A stretch of 64,000 bases of DNA from Hanleya hanleyi (lineage: Eukaryota > Mollusca > Polyplacophora > Lepidopleurida > Hanleyidae). The stretch spans positions 16,719 through 80,718 of the forward strand of contig JAVTVY010018798.1 of NCBI GenBank assembly GCA_036873755.1, read 5' to 3'. The first letter of the stretch is position 1; each line of letters begins with the position of its first letter. Below, piece by piece: positions 56,813-64,000 of this stretch. Both the position numbers and the translations under genes were made by a program. The notes beneath the pieces were generated by a model, which did not search any database, was not told where the DNA came from, and worked only from the letters and a program-made list of their open reading frames with translations.

Positions 56813-58860
56813 AGCCCACCATCACCAGATGGTGGGCTGTTCAAATCGCCTTTTGTCCGTGGTCCGTCGTCAGTCAGTCAGTCCGTCGTCCGTCGTCCGT
56901 CGTCCGTCCGTAAACAATTCTTGTTATCGCGACTTCTCGGGAACTACTGCACGGATCTTTCTGAAATTTCGCACACATGTTCCCCTTGGGGTCTAGTTGT
57001 GCAGATAACTTTTCTAGCCCGATTCGAAAATCCAATATGGCCACAGGGCGGCCATCTTGGATTTCCCCATGAAACCTTGTTATCGCGATTTCTCAGGAAC
57101 TACTGCACGGATCTTTCTGAAATTTTGTACACAGGTTCCTCTTGGGGTCTAGATGTGCAGATACTTTTCTGGTCCGATTCGAAAATCCAATATGGCCACA
57201 GGGCGGCCATCTTGGATTTCCCCATGAAACCTTGTTATCACGATTTCTCAGGAACTACTGCATGGATCTTTCTGAAATTTGGTACAGAGATTCTCCTTGG
57301 GGCCTAGTTGTGCAGATACCTTTTCTGGTCCGATTCGAAAATCCAATATGGCCACAGGGCGGCCATCTTGGATTTCTCCATGAAACCTTGTTATCGCGAT
57401 TTCTCAGGAACTACGGCACGGATCTTTCTGAAATTTGGTACACAGGTTCCCCTTGGGGTCTAGATGTGCAGATACCTTTTCTGGTCCGATTCGAAAATCC
57501 AATGTGGCCACAGGGCAGCCATCTTGGATTTCCCCATGAAACCTTGTTATCACGATTTCTCAGGAACTACTGCACGGATCTTTCTGAAATTTGGTACACA
57601 GGTTCCTCTTGGGGTCTAGATGTGCAGATACCTTTTTTGGTCCGATTCGAAAATCCAATATGTCCACAGGGCGGCCATCTTGGATTTCCCCATGAAACCT
57701 TGCTATCACGATTTCTCAGGAACTACTGCATGGATCTTTCTGAAATTTGGTACACATATTCCCCTTGGGGCCTAGTTGTGCAGATACTTTTTCTGGTCCG
57801 ATTCGAAAATCCAATATGGCCACAGGGCGGCCATCTAGGATTTTCCCGTAAAACCTTGTTGTCGCGATGTCTCAGGAACTACTGCACGGATCTTTCTGAA
57901 ATTTGGTACACAGGTTCCTCTTGGGGTCTAGGTGTGCAGATACCTTTTTTGGACCGATTCGAAAATCCAATATGGCCACCAGGCAGCCATCTTGGATTTT
58001 CCCGTAAAACTTTATCATGATTTCTCAAGAACAACTGCATAGATCTTTCTCAAATTTGTTACGCAGGTTCCCCTTGGGGTCTAGTTGTGCAAGAAACCTT
58101 TTTTGGTCCGATTCGAAAATCCAATATGGCCATCAGGCAGCCATCTTGGATTTCCCCATGAAACCTTGTTATCGCGATTTCTCAGGAACTACTGCACGGA
58201 TCTTTCTCAAATTTGGTACACAGGTTCCCCTTAGGGTCTAGTTGCAAGAAACCTTTTTTGGTCCGATTCCGAAATCCAATATGGCCACTAGGCAGCCATC
58301 TTGGATTCCCATATGAAAACTTGTTATCGCGATTTCTCAGGAACTACTTCATGGATCTTTCTCAAATTTGGTACACATGTTCCCCTTGGGGTCCAGTTGT
58401 GCAAAAAACCTGTTTTGGTCCGATTTCAAAATCCAATATGTCCATCAGGCGGCCATCTTGGATTTCCCCATGAAACTTTGTTATTGCGATTTCTCAGGAA
58501 CTACTGCATGGATCTTTGTTAAATTAGGTACACAGGTTCACCTTGTCGTCTAGTTGTACAAGATACCTTTTCTGGTCCGATTCGAAAATTCAATATGGCA
58601 AAACAGGCCGCCATCTTGGATTTTCCCATGCAAATTTGTTATCGTGATTTCTCAGGAAGTACTGCATGGATCTTTCTCAAATTTGGTACACAGGTAACTT
58701 TTTCGGTCCGAATCGAAGATCCAATATGGCCACAAGGCGGCCATCTTGAATTTCCCCTTGAAACATTGTTACCGTGAATTCTCGGGAAATATTTCATGGA
58801 TTTTTCTGAAATTTGGTACACAGGTCTCACATGGGGTCTAACCGACATAAGTAAAGTTTC
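56813..58860 (+). repeat. 156-bp satellite element, ~13 units, hairpin head
   Basis: It starts with the hairpin AGCCCACCATC/ACCA/GATGGTGGGCT, then GTTCAAATCGCC and a CCGTCGTCCGTCGTCCGTCCG microsatellite at 56866-56911. About 13 units follow: TTATCGCGATTTCTCAGGAA, CTACTGCACGGATCTTTCTG, AAATTTGGTACACAGGTTCC, CCTTGGGGTCTAGTTGTGCA, GATTCGAAAATCCAATATGG, CCGCCATCTTGGATTTCCCC. The spacing between successive CTCAGGAACT words is 155-157 over most of the array, with a final short unit. Because 156 is 52 codons, frames stay open through several units; a 292-codon ORF at 57142-58020 is a by-product. Confidence 0.95.
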
Positions 58861-58864
58861 TAGA

Positions 58865-60340
58865 AATCTTGAAACTCCTGAAACTTATTATCATATCTTG
58901 GTGTTTTTCAGTGGCCTTTTTCAATCTTTTTCACTCAGATTCGAAATTCTGTGAACAAAATTACAAATCAATTGTCTGTTCTTAGTAACAATGGACAAAA
59001 AGATCCTCTAGTCATTAGCTTACAATTATCGGACAATGGTGGGCGCCAAGATCCTTCAGGATGTCTCGTATTCGTTGATTTCGGTTTAAGGGTTCTTAGG
59101 AATGTTATATCATGTGACTTGTTCAGATGAGTCTTGATAATCTCTTTCGGAAAACCCTACTTGCCAAATCTTTTCCAAGTTCGCTAAGCCTCTTTTCTCT
59201 TACGTTCGGTTCTGTCACAATGGTGCAAATTCGACTGGCAAGGTTATACGGAATATGGATCTTAGTATGTCTTGCATGATTGCTTTTGAAATGAAAATAT
59301 TGTCTAGTATCGGTGGGTTTATGTTATAAATCGATGATTATTTCATTTACGTTTCCAGTTATCAAAATATCGAGAAAGGTAAACTCTTTCTGCTGCTTTC
59401 CATTCTAAATTCGATATTCGGATGCAGAGTTTCCAAAATGTTGTAGACAGTTTGTATATCCCCTTTAGAATACTGTCATAATTGGAAGCGATTTTACAAT
59501 CATAAGTTGTTATGCAAAAAAAGATTTATTTCTGATAAATTTTCTTTGTTTCCGGGAAGCGAAAAACGAAACAATGTTTAGCGAGTGGATTAGGGTTTTA
59601 CGTCATCACGTTCAGCGGTATTTGGGCCACATATATAGCGACGATATGACTAACTACGATATGATTAACTGGACATGTGTAACTATCCATAAAATTAAGC
59701 TTTCTAGGAACTGTTTTATAATTATTGACAAACTTCCGCTTCAAGATTATCTTCCTGTAAAGTTTCCATAATTATGTGTTATTAGTGATGGTTCACCGGT
59801 AATTACTAATCTGTAACGGTCTAACATTATGTAGATAAGGTATTTATATATTATCATCAAATTGACTTTGTGACTTTAATAGTCATCTAAATTGATTTTG
59901 TTGATTCTATCACATAATCTAAGCTGAAGCAACTGATAAGATACTGACTTTGACCGGCAACGATTTGAAATCATGTTTTCTCCAAATAAGCTGAAAATGG
60001 AAGTCGTAGAGATAATGATTGCATTCTGAAAATACGGTTTCATAATCTTTAGGGCAATTAAACTTAATAGTTCGTTTATAAGTATCGGCTTGCCAGGAAA
60101 TTGGGGCGGGCGGATTTTATTTTTATTTTTTATTTATATTTATAGTTTTTTTCTTTCTCTTTTATTACTCTATGTTAATTCAATTGGCAAAATACACAAA
60201 ATTATGATTGTTCACAATTCATTTTCGAAGCATGTAGAACTTTCACAGAAAATGAGACCTTGCCGCATATCATTATCCTCGAGTATGCTCATTGAAGTCA
60301 AGATTGGTTTTCGGATTTTATGAAAATTAAGGGGATGGAG
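58865..60340. other. No feature recognised
   Basis: AT-rich, no supported exon or repeat structure. Confidence 0.35.
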
Positions 60341-60370
60341 TGACTTGGATTGGCTTAGTTTTTAGTACAG

Positions 60371-60741
60371 TACTCTCTTAAATAATTAGACTGGAATTAG
60401 TAACCAATCTATTCCGATCGAAAATCAACCTGTTAGATCGAAAAAATGTTTTCTAATCTATTAGATTGGCTTTTCAGTCTACATTAGATTGAGCCTGTTC
60501 TTTCTCCCTTCTTGAAAATAAATTCAAACGAACCGAAATATTGACAGTTTAATCTGAGAAGAAGATTGGAATCGAGGACAAGATTTAATCTTTATATATA
60601 AAAAAAATCAATCTTTCGGTTCGATTGAAATTATCTAATCTAATAGATCACAATAAACTGGGATTCTCGTCTAATAAATTGATTTCATTGTCAATCGGAA
60701 TAGATTGGTCACTAATTCCAATCTAATTATTTAAGAGAGTA
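60371..60741. mobile_element. MITE, TA + CTCTCTTAAATAATTAG ends, copy 1
   Basis: 371-bp unit, TACTCTCTTAAATAATTAG at the left and its exact reverse complement at the right. The arms extend, imperfectly, to about 75 bp through ACCAATCTATTCCGAT and AATCTATTAGATTG-type words. The TA at each end fits a TA target duplication of mariner-type elements. Confidence 0.8.
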
Positions 60742-60858
60742 AACTCCACTAAAAAATCAAACCAGAGTGTTCAATTTAAAGGCAGCTAAATCAGGGGAGA
60801 CTACCTGAAACACGTCGAGACGCCTGATATGACAGATGTAAACCTTCGATTGGCTTAG

Positions 60859-61232
60859 TACTCTCTTAAATAATTAGATTGGAATTAGTGACCAATCTAT
60901 TCTGATCGAAAATCAATCTATTAGATTGAAACAAAAATGTCTACTATGATCTATTAGATTGTTTTTTTTTCAGTCTACAGTAGATTAATTCTGTTCTTTC
61001 TCCCTTATTGAAAATAAATACATCCAATCGAAAGATGGACAGTTTAATCTGAGAAGATTGGAATCACAGACAAAATCTAATCTTTACAGATAAAAAAGTC
61101 AATCTTTCGGTTCGATTGAAATTATCTAATCTTATTGATCATAATAAAGTGCGATCCTCATCTAATAAATTGATTTAATGGTCAATCGAAATAGATTGGT
61201 CACTAATTCCAATCTAATTATTTAAGAGAGTA
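60859..61232. mobile_element. MITE, TA + CTCTCTTAAATAATTAG ends, copy 2
   Basis: 374-bp second copy, in the same orientation and in the same flanking context as copy 1. Confidence 0.8.
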
Positions 61233-61731
61233 AACTCCACTAAAAAATCGAACCAGAATGTTGAATTTAAAGGCAGCTAAATCAGGGGAGACTACGTGAA
61301 ACACGTTGAGACGCCTGATATGGCTGATGTATACATTTCTTACAAACATTCATTTTTCTTCGAAAAATCATAATGAAAGACCCAGTCGAAGGTTATAACT
61401 TAGAATGCGCTCTAATGCACGGCGGCTTGTTAGGGCCATGCATTGATCTTTCCAATTTTCTGCCTTTCTCTAATTTTCAAGATTTCACTTTCGCATTTTC
61501 TCTCCTTTCTTGTCATCCTCATAGATTCATTTCCGATTTTTAAAAATTTATCTCTGATTTTTTTGTTTTTAGTTCATTTTCAAGAAACTGCAACCATTTC
61601 CATACGAAAAGCTGGAAATTCATTTTCGAGAGACAAGAACAATTCAAACCACCACGTGAAAACACTGGAAATTAGCGAAAACCTCGAAAATTGCGGGAAA
61701 CATCAGAAATAGCAAAAAACTTAAAAAATAA

Positions 61732-61803
61732 TATCCACCGCGGTGAAAATAATATCCACCGCGGTGGTAATAATTTCAACCGCGGTGAAAATAATTTCCA
61801 CCT
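61732..61803. repeat. Short array of CCGCGG palindromes
   Basis: Four units of about 20 bases, each centred on CCGCGG: ATCCACCGCGGTGAAAATAA, ATCCACCGCGGTGGTAATAA, TTCAACCGCGGTGAAAATAA, then a half unit TTCCACC. The second unit has a perfect 12-base palindrome CCACCGCGGTGG. Confidence 0.85.
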
Positions 61804-61804
61804 G

Positions 61805-62310
61805 TCTGTTTGAATTTTCCGAAAGCGATAACTTCCAAACGCTTTGTTGGATTCTTCTGAAATTCGGCATATACATTTCTCGTGACAAGACGCCAATTGG
61901 TATTGCATTTCAGCAATATCTGCCTGAAGGTGGCGCCACTGGGTCAAAATGGATCTTGCTTCATTGTGTCCGTGGATGTCCGTGAACATCCATTTAAAAT
62001 TTTTCGCAAGCGATAACGTCCAAACGCTTTGTCGGATTCTCTCGAATACGGCATACATGTACGCATTCCTTGCGACAAGAAACCGGCTGCTTTTGCATTT
62101 CAGCAACATCTGCATGAAGGTGTCGCCACTGGGTCTCGCTTCTTCATGTCCGTGGATGTCGGTCCAAATTCTTTGCAAGCGATAACTTCCAAACGCTTTG
62201 TTGGATCCTCCCAAAATTCGGCATACGCATTCCTTGTAACAAGACCTATAGGTTGCTATTGCATTTCAGCAACATCTGCATGAAGGTGGCGCCACTGGGT
62301 CAATGATCGA
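61805..62310. repeat. ~175-bp tandem repeat, three units
   Basis: Each unit has GCGATAACTTCCAAACGCTT, TGTTGGAT, TTCGGCATA, GACAAGA, TGCATTTCAGCAACATCTGC, ATGAAGGTGGCGCCACTGGG, and (first two) TCCGTGGATGTC. The CCGCGG palindromes sit immediately before it. Confidence 0.9.
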
Positions 62311-63235
62311 TGATTGATTTCTAAAAAATGACACAGGTACATTCTCTAATCATAAGACGCATGTGTATCAAGTTTGATAATCATCCAGTGGCATTTCTCC
62401 CTTCTTCGTGCCCATATAAGACCTATATTCTGATTGTTGAATTCTGCTGTTTCTGCGATTCCTGGTGTTGTTTTCCAGTCAATGACCCCAATTTCTAGCT
62501 TTAAGAGGTATTGTTCGGGTAAACTGAACAGCATGATCACCGGCAACATTTGCCGAAAGTTTTTTCAAATCGTGAAGTTTTGTATTTCTTAAAGGGATCA
62601 ATATTGTCAGACTCTTCAATTCGGTCTAGTGAACAACATTAAGGTGGCATATCACTGTTTCGTACTAAAAACGAGGGGGTTTCCTATTGGTGTAGGGGTC
62701 ACCCAGTGGAATTCCCCCCAGAACAGACAAGTAAAATTGAAAATGCCATTTTTTTAGATTGTGTTAATATAAATTCAGCCTAAAGATTGATAGAAAATCA
62801 GAATGGATGAATTTAGGGGAAAAATATGGAATTTAGTGATAAATTGGTGACGACATCATGCACATGGGAACGAGGGTATCAGTTAGGTGCCATTTTTGTC
62901 ACTTTAGCAGACGACTTATTACACTGAAAACGAACTGGCGATGGGTATATAATTCCCACTTTTTTAAAAGCTACTGGAGTTACTTGACAGAGTCGTGGTG
63001 AATATAAACATCTCATTTGCGTAGTGGATACCTCAGCCGTCAGGGGAACTTGGTGTATATTGTCGAAAATCAGATCACATTTGGATGTTGTTGTTGTTGT
63101 GGAAATGACAGGTCAGTTATGCATTTTTTTCCGAACGTTCTATGTTTTGGCATGAAAATGTTCCTGAGATAGATACATTCATTTTGATATATGATATATG
63201 AATAGTTTTTTGTGTTTAGAGAGGTATCACAGCGA
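62310..63235. other. Mostly unannotated
   Basis: A TTAAGGTGGC word at 62639 and GCCACCTTTTAA at 63890 could be the ends of a larger unit enclosing the divergent element at 63236, but the match is short. Nothing coding is seen. Confidence 0.3.
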
Positions 63236-63895
63236 GGCACCAAACATAGGGCTAAGGGTGCACTCCGGAGATTCTTTTATTAGGCATGGAATAGACTATG
63301 GGTCCGTTTTTCGGCCACCAGTTGTCGCAAAACCTTCAACCCAAATCACTTATATGTATATATTTCCTGAAAGAGCATGATGAAACTATTATTTTAAGAT
63401 ATAACACTGCTATGTTATCGAAAAATTTAACTCGAACATTCTTCTCCATGCTTGCTTCATTTTTCCTAGAAAACCCCTTAAAAATGTCGAAAAATGGTCA
63501 AATTCGGCTCAATTTCCAGAAAAATCTGTAAGAGCGATTTCAATTAAACTTCTTACTCACGTTCCCTGGTCCGGTCTCAACTTAAAAGGCAAAAAAAAGG
63601 GGGTGTCAACCTAACCGTTTTTTGTCAGATTTTCTTCCCGTAAATGAGTCCCGATTTTAGGCACACCCAAGGGGCATAACTGAGACAGGACAAACTTTAC
63701 TCCATGATCCCGATCAGCGTGTAGACGAAGCCAGCACTCGATTTGTACGTACTCGTTTGCAGCGTTGATAATGCTGAACAGGATGGCATTATAGATATAA
63801 GCTATTAAGAATACAAGAAGAATTATGATGTAGCAGAACAAGGGCAGTCTATCGTATTATGAAATTAGAGAGGGGCCATTACTACGAAACTGCGG
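63236..63895. mobile_element. Divergent member of the 34011 element family
   Basis: It starts CTAAGGGTGCACTCCGGAG. It shares, in order, a C/T-rich word then AAGGCAAAAAAAAGGGGGTG, CGTTTTTTGTCAGATTTTCT and TAGATATAAGCTATTAAGAA, and finally TATTATGAAATTAGAGAGGG with CTACGAAACTGCGGAG. The corresponding words at 34011-34668 are in the same order. Overall identity is low, so this is an old or different subfamily. Confidence 0.55.
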
Positions 63896-64000
63896 AGGGC
63901 CACCTTTTAAGGGGCAGGATGTTTTTTACGAAATTAATTATTCACATGTATCGTAATCTCAGAGTGTTTGTGAGTATGGCGGTATACAACACTTGCCAGT

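Larger units (their letters stand above)
60348..61325. repeat. ~500-bp tandem duplication containing two MITEs
   Basis: Unit 1 (60348-60850) and unit 2 (60850-61325) share GATTGGCTTAG, the MITE described next, and then AAACTCCACTAAAAAATC, TTAAAGGCAGCTAAATCAGG, GGAGACTAC and GAGACGCCTGATATG. The two units differ by scattered substitutions, so the duplication is older than the ones at 49 kb and 24-27 kb. Confidence 0.85.

Noticed and set aside
57142..58020. 292-codon ORF as a repeat protein
   Set aside because: The satellite period of 156 bases is a multiple of three, so an accidental open frame persists. The reverse-complement array at 37.4 kb is not open in the matching frame, and there is no unique leader.

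Overview
This is a stretch of animal (metazoan) genomic DNA. It has no bacterial-style operons and no long intact open reading frames. It does have spliced exons with GT..AG boundaries and a dense mosaic of degenerate transposable elements, foldback/MITE elements, minisatellites and tandem arrays ending in ACGG/CCGT microsatellites. The repeat style (Penelope-like, Crypton-like, Ty3/Gypsy and L1/Tx1-type relics, many palindromic MITEs, dispersed arrays with a hairpin at the head) suggests a marine invertebrate such as a lancelet, hemichordate or mollusc. I cannot fix the lineage by eye.

The main host gene is on the minus strand. Ten candidate exons lie between about 30.2 kb and 9.5 kb: 29860-30210, 19226-19366, 18672-18862, 16332-16446, 15964-16048, 14026-14205, 11851-11939, 10953-11027, 10803-10914 and 9482-9912. 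They were found as open segments with good splice sites, and their phases chain without conflict to the final stop codon. The conceptual protein (about 585 residues) has an N-terminal part without a recognised domain, a PDZ domain spread over three exons, a serine-rich linker, an IL-1/IL-18-like beta-trefoil half, and an acidic and repetitive tail. A PDZ domain fused to an IL-1-family-like domain is not an arrangement I know. It is the best candidate for something new in this window.

A second, small plus-strand gene model (24518-24600, 26590-26641, 44861-44937, then a non-coding exon from 46124) would encode about 69 residues with no recognised family. Its start exon sits inside a 454-bp unit bounded by inverted repeats. 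That unit occurs again at 26857-27309 with about 99% identity and a one-base frameshift, so a mobile cassette seems to carry an acceptor-ATG-donor exon.

Layout: 0-3 kb, Penelope-like element and its direct repeats; 3-9 kb, MITEs, degenerate tandem repeats and a 54-bp minisatellite; 9.5-19.4 kb, the PDZ/IL-1-like gene with repeats in its introns; 19.9-24 kb, Crypton-like relic and long foldback elements; 24.4-27.3 kb, exon-bearing cassettes; 28-29.5 kb, nuclear-receptor-half-site array; 29.8-31.4 kb, upstream exon and a large inverted repeat; 33.4-35.2 kb, an element made largely of self-palindromic TTTCCGATATCGGAAA units, nested in another repeat; 36.5-38.9 kb, a composite with LINE remains split by a satellite array; 41.8-43.3 kb, degenerate repeats and a CRE-like array; 44.8-46.9 kb, last exons of the small gene; 49-50 kb, 302-bp repeats; 50.5-52.6 kb, degenerate repeats; 52.6-56.4 kb, LINE and Penelope fragments with two MITEs; 56.8-58.9 kb, a 13-unit 156-bp satellite; 60.3-62.3 kb, tandem MITEs and a 175-bp array; 63.2-63.9 kb, a divergent member of the family nested at 34 kb.

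All gene models and homology statements are by eye from the sequence. No database search was possible.
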